Assembly (NCBI GenBank): GCA_054601695.1
Contig: BAAHQB010000129.1
Location: 434,001 to 498,000 of the forward strand
Reading direction: 5' to 3'
DNA length: 64,000 nt
Source: Amorphochlora amoebiformis
Taxonomy: Eukaryota > Cercozoa > Chlorarachniophyceae
Positions within the stretch are counted from its first letter, which is position 1; the number at the start of each line of letters is the position of its first letter. The notes beneath the pieces are model-generated. The model saw nothing but the letters and a program-made list of their open reading frames with translations. It ran no database searches and was not told the DNA's origin. Made by a program: the position numbers and the translations under genes. Below, in pieces: positions 1 to 37,380 of this stretch.

Positions 1-421
1 GCACACTATGATTCGTAAATGGTAATACATGCACATGTATATATATACACATATATATATATGTATATATATGTATGCGTATATCTATGTATATGCACAT
101 AGGATATGTTATATATGAGAATATTGATTTGATACTGATGTATTTGATAGCCGGAGGAGAATATTGATTTGATAGTGATGTATTTGATAGCCGGAGGAGC
201 AGGTCACGAGACAGAGATCGCCGAAGGAGAGACTATGATAGGTAAACAAATGTAATATATATATATGTATATATATATATATGTATGTATGTAAATATGT
301 ATGTACATATATATATATATATATATAATATATATATTTCTATACATATATATATATATATATATATACATCTATATATGTACATATATATGTGTATATA
401 TATGTGTATATATTCATTATA

Positions 422-458
<37 letters not shown>

Positions 459-539
459 TGAATAAATATTACACGTGCATGTAAATATGTAGCATTTGTA
501 TGCATAAATATATACCCAATATACATGTATACACACACG

Positions 540-580
<41 letters not shown>

Positions 581-631
581 ATGTATATATGTATATAGGT
601 ATATGCATATGTACATATTTATACTATATAT

Positions 632-682
<51 letters not shown>

Positions 683-757
683 CATATATATATATATATA
701 TAAATTTGGTCACGTACATAAATACGACAGAAATCACCGAAGAGATCATAATCTGTG

Positions 758-856
<99 letters not shown>

Positions 857-886
857 AAAAAAAAATAAAAAATATATATATATACG

Positions 887-917
<31 letters not shown>

Positions 918-950
918 CCTCAATACTTTCAGCCGCAGCCCCGATCGAAG
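1..950. repeat. TA/TG microsatellite block with a 40-bp tandem duplication
   Basis: Mostly (TA)n with TATG/TACA interruptions; the longest pure run is about 761-850, followed by a short A-rich stretch. Near 116-200 a segment of about 40 bp ending in TTTGATAGCCGGAGGA occurs twice in tandem, differing by a base or two. No exon with paired splice sites was found. Confidence 0.8.
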
Positions 951-2724
951 GAACAGGAGGCGGTACTAAGTCTCAACCCAAACCTACAGACTGTACTTTA
1001 CTACACACTGTACTGTCCAATCCAAACTCTCTCGACCTTGCAAGCCACTTGTAAAGATCGATAGATATATATCATCTACATCATGCCCTTCGAATGATCA
1101 GTGTCGTAAGCTAGCTAGATAAGCTCAACTCTGCAGTTCTCAAAAGAGTTGCGGGTCGGAAGATAGAAACGGGGAAACCTTCTTGACAGACCTAGGCTTT
1201 AGCTACGTATGTATGTACGAATCTATCTGTAACGGTAGATCGACTCTACAGCTATAGTCTAGTGCGTGTATCAGCGTTCAAGAAGCTACAAAGTACTACT
1301 GCTGCGATGTTATGCATGGGAAGCTTAAACTTTACGATATATTCATATTTTTATATATACCATCGAGACCATATTGCATTCGCGTCGGATCAATAGTAGA
1401 TCTAGAAATTTGATGTCATCAAATAAGTATAAGCTTGAAATTCACATACTAGTTGTCATAGAGCCCGCCCCAGTAATAAGGCCAAGTCAGCGGTCGATCA
1501 TCATAGCCTTAAAGTTTTACTCACTAGACTCCAGAGACCGGTCACAGTAAAGCATGATATACCATATCACCTACTCCAGCTAGTACCTGGAATACACGTG
1601 CCATATATCCTTATCCGATGAATCAATGCCGGATTCAATAGCGTACGTATCCATATGCTCTTAAATTATACATACGTACGTACGTATATACGAGATATAT
1701 CTAGATCATGATCTGGTAATTGTAATATCATAGTATACGTGCAGACGTATACATACTATACGTACGTACGTATGTCATGATCTAGTGTACGTAACGGTAT
1801 CCGTCTAGTCCGTATCGGTATACACGACAATGGAGAATGGATTTCCTAACTCTTACTGAGTTTGCTAGTTTGTCTAGTTAGTGATCACCGTCACGTCAAT
1901 GTCGTTAAGTTCAGCGTGTTGTTCAACGGTACGCATTCCAAATGATCTTCAAATACTAGAACTAGTCGCTGAGTATAGTCTGGTATGACTAGTATGATCT
2001 AGATGATAGCAATACTAAGTTGCATCTTAGTACGTAGATCTAGAGATGGTAGATAAACGAGCCTGGGTATCCCTCCCGAAGGATCTAGAAGCTAGAGGAT
2101 ATATCTGTATATCATAGTATAGCTAGTATCTAGAGTCATATACTCCAGATCATGATATTATATCTAGTATATACTAGTATAGACCATATCATCACCGTCA
2201 CTGCGGATATCTAATACCTCTAGATATATCTAAATATGTAGATATACTAGATCTAGTAGATATGCTAGGTAGATTCTAGTAGATATATGTAGATACTAGA
2301 TATACTAGATATGTTCTAGTATGTGCTGTGTACACTCGTTTAGATCGTTACTTTTCCAAGTCATCCAGCTCTATTAACTAGATTAACTAGTTAAGTTGAA
2401 GTATTAACGTACGCTAGGTACGTGTATATGTACCAGATTAGATCTGTCTAGCTGTATCTGCCGGATTTCTATATATATAGCACTGCCAAATGCACTAGAT
2501 CTAGTAACTAGAGTAAATGCAGGCGCAAATTTAGACCAATTGGAGATACCGTCGTATGTCTAGTATGTATCAGTTTCTTTATTCAGTAATAGTCGATTAT
2601 AATGAGCTCAGTGAACGTTTGTTTAACTTGCGAACTCCGACGCGTTAACTTGCTTCTTTCTAGTCGTTCTCCATTAGCTAGATTAGGGTCGCAGTCTTGC
2701 TTGGTTACTACCTACTATGGATAG
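951..2724. other. CTAG-rich intergenic spacer (block 1)
   Basis: Non-coding in all frames. It is unusually dense in short palindromes: CTAG, GATC, AGATCT, TACGTA, CATATG, ATCATGAT. The texture ends at the stop codon of the gene that terminates at 2725. No splice-flanked open segment was seen. Confidence 0.6.
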
Positions 2725-13200
<10,476 letters not shown>

Positions 13201-13252
13201 ACTGAACCTAACATTCACAATCATATATATCATATATATATATATATAATAC

Positions 13253-13285
<33 letters not shown>

Positions 13286-13339
13286 CCCGACATAAATATT
13301 TCGGGCATGGGCTACATATGACAAACGCGAAAAGCACAC

Positions 13340-14145
13340 TACAACAACAAAAACATATAGCTATATGTATGTATGTATACTTGTAGCTATGTGTATGCAT
13401 GTATACTTGTAGCTATGTGCATGTATGTATACTTGTAACTATGTGTATGTATGTATACTTGTAGGTATGTGTATGTATGTATACTTGTAGGTATGTGTAT
13501 GTATGTATACTTGTAGGTATGTGTATGTATGTATACTTGTAGGTATGTGTATGTATGTATACTTGTAGGTATGTGTATGTATGTATACTTGTAGCTATGT
13601 GTATGTATGTATACTTGTAGCTATGTGTACGTATGTATACTTGTAGGTATGTGTATGTATGTGTACTTGTAGGTATGTGTATGTATGTATACTTGTAACT
13701 ATGTGTATGTATGTATACTTGTAGGTATGTGTATGTATGTATACTTGTAGGTATGTGTATGTATGTATAGTTGTAGGTATGGGTATGCATGTATAGTTGT
13801 AGGTATGTGTATGTATGTATACTTGTAGGTATGTGTAGGTATGTGTATGTATGTATAGTTGTAGGTATGTGTATGCATGTATAGTTGTAGGTATGTGTAT
13901 GTATGTATACTTGTAGGTATGTGTATGTATGTATAGTTGTAGGTATGTGTATGCATGTATAGTTGTAGGTATGTGTATGTATGTATACTTGTAGGTATGT
14001 GTATGTATGTATACTTGTAGGTATGTGTATGTATGTATACTTGTAGGTATGTGTATGTATGTATACTTGTAGGTATGTGTATGTATGTATACTTGTAGGT
14101 ATGTGTATGTTTGTACACTTGTAGGTATGTGTATGTATTTATATT
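13340..14145. repeat. 26-bp minisatellite between two genes
   Basis: About 30 copies of a unit around GTATGTATACTTGTAGGTAT + GTGTAT. It lies upstream of the ATG at 13200 and downstream of the stop at 14920, both minus-strand genes. Long minus-strand frames of Thr, His, Ile and Tyr are artefacts of it. Confidence 0.9.
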
Positions 14146-14181
<36 letters not shown>

Positions 14182-14278
14182 CATGTGTTATATATATATA
14201 TATATATATATATACATCCATGAATAAGATTATCGTAATTATGATCATACTCATCGTGCATCGACTTCACACGCACAC

Positions 14279-14328
<50 letters not shown>

Positions 14329-14338
14329 GTTATATATA

Positions 14339-14431
<93 letters not shown>

Positions 14432-14478
14432 AATATATATATGTGTATATATATCTGTATAGTTATATATAATATATG

Positions 14479-14536
<58 letters not shown>

Positions 14537-14624
14537 ATACATATAAATGTACATATGAATGTATCTCTATCTCAAAACTCTCCAGAGTCTTCTAGATACG
14601 CTTGATATACAACACACAAGACCC

Positions 14625-14919
14625 AGACCAAAGAGAGAGAGAGGGACAAAACAACAAATTCAAACCCGAGCGTGAACCACATGAAAACAGACAACAGTGA
14701 CTACAGAAACAAAAAGCACACGAAAACCACCAGAGGACTGGAGAATTAGAGACTAAAAGCACACGGAAAAACCACAAGAGGACATGAGAATTGGAGACCA
14801 AAAGCACACGAAAACCACAAGAGGACTTGAGAGTTACACACCAAAAGCACACGAAACCACAAGAGGACATGAGAATTAGAGACCAAAAGCACACGAAAAC
14901 CACAAGAGAAACTTGAGAA
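14625..14919. repeat. ~50-bp tandem repeats abutting a gene's stop codon
   Basis: Four to five copies containing AAAACCACAAGAGGACATGA and AGAGACCAAAAGCACACG. The array lies immediately 3' of the stop at 14920 of the minus-strand gene; its last copy runs into the stop region, so it forms the presumed 3' UTR. Confidence 0.75.
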
Positions 14920-21435
<6,516 letters not shown>

Positions 21436-21625
21436 GAAGAAATGTGTCTTGCTTTGCCCCAACCCTCATCATGCCTTTCGCCTTCAAGCCCAACGAAAAT
21501 GGATCCCGAAGACAACTAGCTGAATCTCGTGCGTCCGAAACTTAAATAGATCCCCAAAACAAGCAGCTGATTCTCCTGTGGCTTAACTGTTTTCTCCCCT
21601 ACTCTTTGTCTTTCTGGTATTTCAG

Positions 21626-21797
21626 GGGGATTACAGCTACGTACGGAGGGACACCAGTGCCCGGCTCAAACTTAACGACGATTGTAACTGAAATCGAGCA
21701 TCCACCAGGATTCCACCTACAGAAAGTTGTCAGAAACGCTCTGGAGTTTGCGGGAGAGTTCTTAAAGAGTGGTAACGAAATCTATTTCAGAAGTTAG
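21626..21797 (+). CDS. Isolated terminal-exon-like ORF
   Basis: A pyrimidine-rich acceptor (CTTTGTCTTTCTGGTATTTC then AG) precedes an open frame with one leading base and 56 codons to TAG (peptide includes EIEHPPGFHLQKVV and ALEFAGEFLKSGNEIYF). No upstream exon with matching phase was found. It sits between the divergent starts at 21435 (-) and 22067 (+), so it could also be a 5'-UTR exon of the plus-strand gene. A second frame from the same acceptor stays open for 21 codons. Confidence 0.3.
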
Positions 21798-22066
21798 CAC
21801 TAACAGGTTATATTAAGGACTGAATGTACGCATATTAATATGATATTAGACACATATCGGAAGTATGTCTTGAATCTGAGATCTGAGCACGGGATTTCAG
21901 CTACAAAATCTAGCTCCTTTCCGATACAGTTTTCTCCTAATCGAACCTGTCGCCTCTCCGCCGTACGCGACAAAGACGAAAGCAGAACAGAAACCAAACC
22001 AAGAAATCTGCCTTGGACCCCCTCCAGCAAACCCCAACCACAGTAGCATCAGCCAAGTGACTCGAT

Positions 22067-22669
22067 ATGAGTAAGGTCGACCAAGTCGCCGAATTTCAGT
22101 CGCTCTACTTTAAAGCATACGGCATCTTTATGAAGGCCGACAGCGAGGATGAGCGGAGTCTCCTCCAAATCTTTGCCAACCTCGCCTACGGAGGAGTTCC
22201 GAAGTCTGCTCCGATCGAAAAGGAGACGGCCGCCCCCGAGTCCAAGGCAGAGGAGGAAGGCCCGGAGGAGCAAGAGTCGCAAGCCAAGGTGGAGCAGAGC
22301 GAAGTGAAAGAACAGCCCAACTCTGCTCGTGTGCCCGCTGGAGGAAAGAGCTCCATCGTGTTCGGAGACGACAGCATGCCAACCGCGAGGTCGTCCACGA
22401 GAGTGAGACAGCCGGCTGGAGGACAGTCTTCGATTCAGTTCGGAGGGCCTACGGAAGTCCAGAAGGTGAAGAAGTCGTCCACGAGGGTGAGAGTTGCGCC
22501 TGGAGGGAGCTCGAGTTTGCAGTTGGGTGGACCAGCGCTTGAGAAGGATAATACGAGAAAAAAGAAAAAGGAGGTCAAAATCGCTAAAACGTGTACTCAT
22601 TCATTCTTGTAGATATTGTTATTTTATTTTATGAATCTATTATATATGTATATATGTATGTATATGTAT

Positions 22670-22704
<35 letters not shown>

Positions 22705-22718
22705 AATACACATGTATA

Positions 22719-22790
<72 letters not shown>

Positions 22791-22814
22791 AATACACATG
22801 TATATGTACATATA

Positions 22815-22870
<56 letters not shown>

Positions 22871-22943
22871 TGTGTGTGTGTGTATATTCATAGGAAATCG
22901 CCCATGTCAACGTTAAGCCCATGCTATCCGCTCGACAAATGGC

Positions 22944-22987
<44 letters not shown>

Positions 22988-23229
22988 TATATATGTGCAT
23001 ATCTATGTATGTAAAACATGTGGAATTAATTGAGTGTGTGTATTTGTATTTAAGTCTGTTTTTGAACAACAACTAGGGAACGAGATGAAAAGCTCTGTGT
23101 TTGCTGAAACGAAACCGTAAGATCCATAACATTAGACCAAATATATTATGTACATTAGAACATTAGACCAAATATATTATGTATTACAAAAATACATGTG
23201 AATATTTTAATTCTCTTTCCCGCATAAAC

Positions 23230-23263
<34 letters not shown>

Positions 23264-23354
23264 GTATATATTTTTATATGTAGTACACACACACATATAT
23301 TATATACATATACATATATATATATATATATATACACACATATGTATATATATG

Positions 23355-23396
<42 letters not shown>

Positions 23397-23468
23397 GCAA
23401 GCCGGCCTCCGACAGTAAAGTGTCTGCATCTGATTTTGACCCTGAGATTAACAAGGTAATATGTAAAC

Positions 23469-23509
<41 letters not shown>

Positions 23510-23621
23510 TATATATATACACATATATATCATATTATCCATTACCCAGGCATTGCTTGGCGCAGTAGTAAAGTTTGACAAGCTACGTAACGCTTACATG
23601 GAGCTCGTCGGCGATTCGTAA
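22067..23621 (+). CDS. Jupiter/HN1-type microtubule-associated-like protein (242 aa)
   Basis: Exons 22067-22573 (ATG), 22894-22945, 23077-23116, 23398-23455, 23550-23621 (TAA); all GT-AG with agreeing phases. The first exon reads on to an in-frame stop at 22612, but a donor at 22574 and four well-bordered downstream exons argue for splicing. Residues about 85-155 hold three copies of a motif around S-x-R-V-x-x-x-G-G-x-S-S-I-x-F-G, as in [16 protein letters not shown] and [19 protein letters not shown]. This is the signature I know from Jupiter/HN1 (JPT) proteins, small disordered proteins linked to microtubules and signalling. The N-terminal 45 residues look folded, followed by a Glu/Ala-rich linker; the C-terminus ([20 protein letters not shown]) should be helical. 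The microtubule role is inferred from animals only. Confidence 0.82.
22674..22868. repeat. (TA)n intron with an internal duplication
   Basis: The block TATGTACAAATACACATGTA followed by TATGTACA occurs twice (near 22695 and 22783), flanked by pure TA runs, inside the first intron of the Jupiter/HN1-type gene. It codes for nothing. Confidence 0.7.
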
Positions 23622-23639
23622 TAGATAACATTTTATTTG

Positions 23640-23850
23640 ACTCTTACCAAAATACGTACTCTTTCATTCGTCCCTTCCTTCCGAAAAGTATTTACTCTTT
23701 TTATTCGTCTCTTTTTTACGAAAAGATATACTCTTTTAGTGGTCTCACATACTGTTTTATTCGTCTCACATACCGTTTTATTCGTCTCACAGAATGTTTT
23801 ATTCGTCTCACATACTGTTTTAATCTCGTCTCTTTCTTACGAACCCAAGA
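23640..23850. repeat. 21-bp tandem repeat in a 3' flank
   Basis: About four copies of TTTTATTCGTCTCACATACTG and related TCTTTTTATTCGTCTC units directly after the stop at 23621. It is T-rich on the plus strand; presumably 3' UTR or spacer. Confidence 0.7.
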
Positions 23851-23888
23851 CCATGTTATGTATTTCTACATTATAAGTATAAATATAC

Positions 23889-23937
<49 letters not shown>

Positions 23938-23970
23938 TATGTATATATGTATATTAGGGGGGGTAAATCA

Positions 23971-24026
23971 ATGAGCAAGGCAACATTTAAGGAGGGATGT
24001 CAGCGAATTCAGGTTCTACCGTATCC

Positions 24027-24064
<38 letters not shown>

Positions 24065-24165
24065 TATTATATATATTTATATATATATATACGTATATGT
24101 TTATTATATATATATATATATACGTTTATTATATATATATACACGTTTATTATTATTATTATATA

Positions 24166-24212
<47 letters not shown>

Positions 24213-24282
24213 ATATATAAATACATGTTTATAGTATAGATGAACAAATAACTAAAAGACGCATGGGTACAATGTATATACA

Positions 24283-24364
<82 letters not shown>

Positions 24365-24525
24365 TACATATATATATATATATGTTTATAGTATATATGT
24401 GCAAATACTTAAAAGACGTATGGGCACGATAGAAATACACAGTACAAATACACAGTCAAAGTGAATTAAATCCGGATGTCAACTAATATTTAGGTCGACG
24501 TTACGGACGACTACGTCGACAAGGT

Positions 24526-24586
<61 letters not shown>

Positions 24587-24733
24587 TATGGATATATTTA
24601 GAATATGTATGTATATACATATATGCATATACCTATACACAATCAGTTTTTCGCAACTTACGACAAGAAAGGTAGCGGTTCCGTCGGGTTCTCTGGGTTC
24701 GTTCGCTTCATGAACAAGATCACTCCTGCGTAA
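23971..24733 (+). CDS. Small EF-hand protein (52 aa as modelled, 5' end uncertain)
   Basis: Exons 23971-24012, 24494-24523 and 24647-24733 (TAA) join in phase 0 with GT-AG borders. The last exon encodes [20 protein letters not shown], an EF-hand with loop [12 protein letters not shown]: Asp at position 1 and Gly at 6 are present, but position 12 is Gly instead of Glu, so calcium affinity may be low. I start at the ATG in the first exon; that exon has an AG acceptor further upstream (TTAG before GGGGGGTAAATC), so a small upstream exon may be missing. The length is far below a complete calmodulin-like protein. Confidence 0.55.
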
Positions 24734-24799
24734 TATAATACTATTTAATAGATCAACAAGCGAATTCAGACCTTTCCCGATGTCTGTCACTCGAAAGGA

Positions 24800-24832
24800 T
24801 TTTCCCGGGTCTCCAAGGATCTTGTAGGATTC

Positions 24833-24885
<53 letters not shown>

Positions 24886-25034
24886 GGGGTTGTACCATTA
24901 TTTAGATCATGTTATTACATCATACATGTAAGAGGTAGGTACATCGTTGAGATTTCAAAAATTCTGGTGTTGGTCTGGAATTCAACTTCAGTTGTGGATT
25001 CAGCTCGCTCTGGAAATTATCAAAAGGTATATAT
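24800..25034. other. Ambiguous exon-like islands on both strands
   Basis: At about 24965-25020 the minus strand shows TTTTGATAATTTCCAG followed by an open SELNPQLKLNSRPTPEFLKS, while the plus strand shows CAACTTCAG then LWIQLALEIIK and a GTATAT donor. Near 24770-24830 the minus strand reads PGKSFRVTDIGK. No chain on either strand was convincing, so no gene is called. Confidence 0.3.
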
Positions 25035-25328
25035 ATCTCTTCAACTCAGTGCATATCGTCTAGATCGTTCGTGCATAAATTCACATCAAGTTTCGTTTCT
25101 GATCACGGCTTCTTTCTACAAAATTGATAAATAAATACCTTACTACTAGTTCTAGGTTGGATTTTTAGTACTCGAGATCTAGATTTAGACATGTTAAAAT
25201 CTTAAGACTTATAACTACTAGTAACTAATAACAGTAGTTATATTCTAAATTATCTATGTATACATATTATATATATATATATATATATGTCGTATGCGTA
25301 CGTACTTATGTATATATATAGATATCTA

Positions 25329-25379
<51 letters not shown>

Positions 25380-26248
25380 TACGTACGTAGATATATATAT
25401 ATATATATATATATATATTGATATATTATATATAGTGTGCGTACGTACGTACGTACAGACAAATAAGTTCGTACAAAAATACATACTGCGTACACGCACA
25501 TACGTACACAACTGCTAGTACGCACCAACTTCATTCATATTTTACATATATTCAACAATATACAGTACAGTCACTATGATATACGTACCTGCATGCGTAC
25601 ACAACATACGTTCCAGATATATCTCGATAGTACATCACCGACTCGGCATAATCTAGTAATCAACTCTTTCATACTATAATATTACATGTACATGCAATGT
25701 TAGTGTAGATATACTACTCATGAAAGTCAGTAGAGACTGTCGAGAGTACAGCGAGTGGTTGACAATCAGATATGCACTGCACTACTTTCATACCGTCTGT
25801 GGGCTACTTCTAAGTACTATGATATTCGTAAACATATACCGTCGTTCAGTACATCGACTGATCTCGACTACGTATAATCAATATCTAGCTAGACTAGCTA
25901 GACTACGTACAAAAGCTTGTACTTACACTGCGAATGCTCGTATTTTTGAGGTTCTAAATTAGATAGATACTAGAGATAGTACCAGAGTAAGCAGCCATCG
26001 TACATAGACCTTACTTACTATACTCTAGATACTACTAGTACTAGTATACCGGAGGCTATACGTACCCGAAATAGTTCTGGTAGTAGTAGTACCAGTCTAC
26101 CTATAGACCTAGTCTACCAACATACTAGACATATCATCAATCACTTACTCTCTATACTTTATACTCTCTAGGTAGATCAAAGGCTCGTTCTAGATAGTCC
26201 ACGATTACATATCTTCATTTACGAAATTCGTACTATCTCGAGATGCCC
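25035..26248. other. CTAG-rich intergenic spacer (block 2)
   Basis: Dense in CTAG, ACTAGT, TACGTACGTA and AGATATCT-type palindromes, with a few (TA)n runs. It separates two 3' ends (24733 on plus, 26249 on minus). No coding island was seen. Confidence 0.6.
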
Positions 26249-33545
<7,297 letters not shown>

Positions 33546-34022
33546 CTTAATACTCTTAGAGGAACGAGCGTTGGCATTTAAGGTTATTTTAACTCAACAC
33601 TTCAGATATGCCCGGCGGTCAGGAGTCAGGACCCGGGGGCCCAGGGCCAGGGCCCATTGATTACATGAGGCTTTGCATCTCCATAAGCACGCAAAGTCAT
33701 AAGGATTTTAATTATTTCCTCACATGGCAACCAAATAACAGAAAACGTATCTTGGCGTATAATCTCTTGCATTTAAATTTAGTATTGTGCAATGTTTGCA
33801 ATATCTCGTCATATTTTGATACCGTCATCAGTCGATTGTCACAGACTTGTCACAGACTTGTCACAGACTTGTCACAGACACGTAATTGCCTGGCATCATT
33901 GTGTCACTTGAACTGTATTCATGTTCTTTTCATATATACATGTGAATTTATTTATGTGCATGCATGCATACATATGTATAGGTGTCCTTTTGGGTATATG
34001 TGTGTGTGTGATATTGTGTATA

Positions 34023-34099
<77 letters not shown>

Positions 34100-34130
34100 G
34101 AGGAGTCATGAATATGGAAGGTTGTAGTAA
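33546..34130. other. 5' flank of the TMEM231-like gene, no supported gene
   Basis: Contains a GC-rich GGGCCAGGGCCC cluster at 33635-33657 and a four-fold GTCACAGACTT repeat at 33838-33882. A plus-strand ORF from ATG 33608 (163 codons) crosses the repeat and a (TA)n tract; its composition and lack of splice structure argue against a gene. Confidence 0.4.
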
Positions 34131-34463
34131 TGATTTCTACATTTAGTAATTAAAAGTATCTAGAGTATCAAGAAATTATCTACATAATATAAACTTATTA
34201 ATAGTGCATATATTCTATTATATGATACTATTCGTTAACTCGCATATATTCTATTATATGATACTATTCGTGAATTGGGGTTCCTAATTACTTCTAGTAT
34301 TACTAGACTTACTAATAAGTTACACTATATATCTAGCCACAGTCTAGAGTGTGTGTAATGTTATATATTGTTGCGTAGATGATATTGTCGTCATATCTAG
34401 ATATATACATACTCATATGATGATTAATAATTTTATATGTATATATATATATATATATAATAT

Positions 34464-34503
<40 letters not shown>

Positions 34504-34527
34504 TATATTATGATATGTACTACAGCA

Positions 34528-34558
<31 letters not shown>

Positions 34559-34686
34559 GAGTGTATAATTTATATAATGTATCTAGTCTAGTAGTGTATA
34601 ATATTAACAATTTAAATATAATTGTATGCTATGATAATTATATATCTACTTAGATCTAGTGTACATATACATATATATCCTAGATA

Positions 34687-34731
<45 letters not shown>

Positions 34732-35038
34732 ACTACTCTAGACTCTAGTCTAGTGACTCTAGTCTAGTACTAGTAGTAGTAGTAGTAGTAGATACTAGAG
34801 ATACACAAACTAGGACCGTACGGTATCTATCGTATAGTCACTAGAGTCACACTAGCACAATATATTAATTTATTTCTTTATCTGTTAAATGTCCAGCTGC
34901 AGAACTATGCATATTGTATGCGTTTATGAGACATACTCTAGATACTGGCCTGGCTATTATAAACTTAATTCTATGACGTACGTTACGTACTAACTGTATA
35001 GGCGGAGATCCAGCTGGAAGTTTAGCTTTCACGGGCAC
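34131..35038. other. CTAG-rich intergenic spacer (block 3)
   Basis: TCTAGTCTAG, TACTAG, AGATAT and similar steps with (TA)n runs. The texture stops close to the stop codon at 35039 of the ammonium transporter. Confidence 0.6.
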
Positions 35039-36600
35039 TTAGCAGATATCGATGTTTTGTGGCGAAGCATTTAGTATCTGGCGATTTACGTCCGGTTCGG
35101 TATTTAATCGAGACGTTTGGTCTGAGAGTCTCGCCGAGCGTACCTTCCGCTTCTTGTCTCCCAGACCTGAAATCCTAACAGAATGTTCTCGCTTCCCCAA
35201 TTCATACTGGTCTAGCCCCGCGTCCTCGGCAACCTCAGAAACACGCAAGATGCCTGCGGCGTACATCGAGAAGAATACCATTCCGTTCATAACGGCCGAC
35301 CAAAGCGTGATGACTAACACGCCGATCAGCTGGTTACGAAACTGGTTCCCGCTGATGATCGCGTCATTCTGGTATCCGTACGCCCGGCTGATATTGCTCC
35401 CCGTTGCGAAAATACCCACAGCCAAGACGCCAAATGCGCCACAGCATCCGTGGACCGGGAATGCATCCAAAGGGTCGTCGATGCCGAGGCGAACGAGGAG
35501 TTCGGATGACCCAATGTAGACCATGCCGCCAAAAAACCCAATCATCATCGCTGCCCATGGCTCGGTGACATGACAGCTTGCTGTGATCGATACAAGCCCC
35601 GCCAGAGCACCGTTGAGAGAGCGTTCGAGGCTATAAATGCCCGTAGCAAAACGAGAGTATAACGCGCATGTCACAATGCCAGAAGCCGCAGAAATAGTGG
35701 TCGTGACTGCAACCTTTGAGGCTAGGTTGATGTAGCTGCCGTTGCCGGCTCCAGCACCCAGGGTCGACCCGCAGTTGAAACCGTACCAGCCCTGGTTATA
35801 ATATGTATCTATACAAATTATATATATATATATATATATATACATATGTATATACACACATATATAAATATATACAATAATATAATATATTACATATTTA
35901 CATATAAACATATATGTTCACTTTACATCCAGCACATATATCCTTAAATCAGAAATTACCATCCAGAGAATCGATACCCCGAGCGCGCAAAACAGGTCGT
36001 TGGAGCCTCGGAGTCTTCCTGGCTGCTCGAGGAAGTACTTACGCGGTCCAACAGCTAGGGATCCCATAAGACCCGCCACTCCTCCCGTGAGATGTACAAC
36101 ACCCGAGCCCGCAAAGTCGATCATGCCGTTCTGCTTGAGGTACCGCCCGCCATCCTCGCCGACATAGAATGCGGAGAGCCAACCGGTGCCCGACCACACC
36201 CAATGGACGACCACCGGGTAGATGAACGTAGTGAGCATAATGGCGTAGATCAGGTAGCCCTCCGTCGTACAGCGCTCTGCCACCGAGCCTGACACGATAG
36301 TCGCGCACGTACCGGCGAACGTCCACTGGAAGAAAAACTTGTGGTACGACTCATCGTTGTTGAAATTCTGGAGCGCCCAGTTGCCAGAGCCGATAAAGGT
36401 ATTGTCATTGCCGGGGTTATTGTTAGCTGTTCGGTCATTGCCGAAGGCGAAGGAGTAGCCCAAGATCCAAAAGCAGAAGCATGCGATTGAGACGTCCATG
36501 AGGTTTTTGAAGAGAATGCTGTTGCGGTTCTTGATGCGGACAGAACCGGCCTCGAGAAGGGCGAATCCAGCTTGCATGACTGGAGTTAAATGCCATATTC

Positions 36601-36649
<49 letters not shown>

Positions 36650-37076
36650 ATATATGTATATATATATATATATATATATGCGTGTATTTATGAGAGTGAA
36701 TGTATTTACACATATGGAGAATATATACGTACATGTATGTATACATACGTAGACATCAACATCACGGCAAAACGAATTTATTGCAGTCTCACAGAATATG
36801 AAGAATCCACAAATAAGCATCCACATGATATCCGTCACGCCCCTAAGGGTCTCTAGAGAGCTGCTCGTCGCAAGGGTCGCAGCATCGACAGCCGTGATAT
36901 TCACCCCAGATTGGCATATCTGTCAACACGACGTACGATGGTCAATTTTCGATGCATATCTAACGTTCTCCAGGGCTTGGGGATGAGCATTGGTTGTTTC
37001 TTTTAAGTTGAGATACCTTGAGATTAAAGCCTTCAACACCGGCTACGGAGTTTGAGGCGTAGAAGCACTGAGTCAT
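35039..37076 (-). CDS. AMT: Ammonium transporter, AMT/Rh superfamily (519 aa)
   Basis: Exons 37017-37076 (ATG), 36793-36919, 35960-36579, 35039-35791 (TAA), GT-AG, phases 0/1/0, total 1560 nt. This is a membrane channel for ammonium uptake with about eleven TM helices. Recognisable landmarks: [17 protein letters not shown] after the first helix; SGSVAERC; the first pore histidine in [28 protein letters not shown] with the conserved Asp; [20 protein letters not shown] across an exon junction; and the second pore histidine in [19 protein letters not shown]. The cytosolic tail begins [15 protein letters not shown], the conserved regulatory start, and then is basic and Ser/Asn-rich. Both twin histidines are present, so function is likely intact. 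Introns are short (97-213 bp) and only partly (TA)n, unlike the neighbouring genes. Localisation is presumably the plasma membrane. Confidence 0.95.
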
Positions 37077-37380
37077 TACCTGATCTGTACATGTAAATGA
37101 CCCGTTTTGAGGACTAAGACTGGGTGTCGAGGGAATATGAGATGAGAAGAGATAAAGTGCATTTATACAAACACATACAATTGGGTTGGGATGGTGTATT
37201 CCAGGTGCGTCAGAGGCTGCGAATTTGAAGACTACCGTTTGAAAAGGTCTTCTCTGTGATAAAAGCTACTTACTGCCGGGCTGCTTCTGCTAATACTCGA
37301 AAGCAGAATTCAAAGCCTCGGGCAACGCGGTTTTTCTTGTTAAATTCAGAGTCTGTATCAGACGGTTCAGAGTCTGATCA
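37077..37380. other. 5' flank of the ammonium transporter
   Basis: Non-repetitive, about 300 bp, containing the presumed promoter and 5' leader of the minus-strand transporter. No motif I can name with confidence. A TCAGAGTCTG repeat occurs near 37345-37380. Confidence 0.4.

Noticed and set aside
13413-14254. Thr/His/Tyr-rich minus frames of 125-219 codons
   Set aside because: Translation of the 26-bp intergenic minisatellite.
33608-34099. 163-codon plus frame starting MPGGQESGPGGPG
   Set aside because: Crosses a GTCACAGACTT repeat and a (TA)n tract; no splice-flanked structure.
35052-36292. Plus-strand ORFs of 155 and 66 codons
   Set aside because: Antisense to the ammonium transporter exons.
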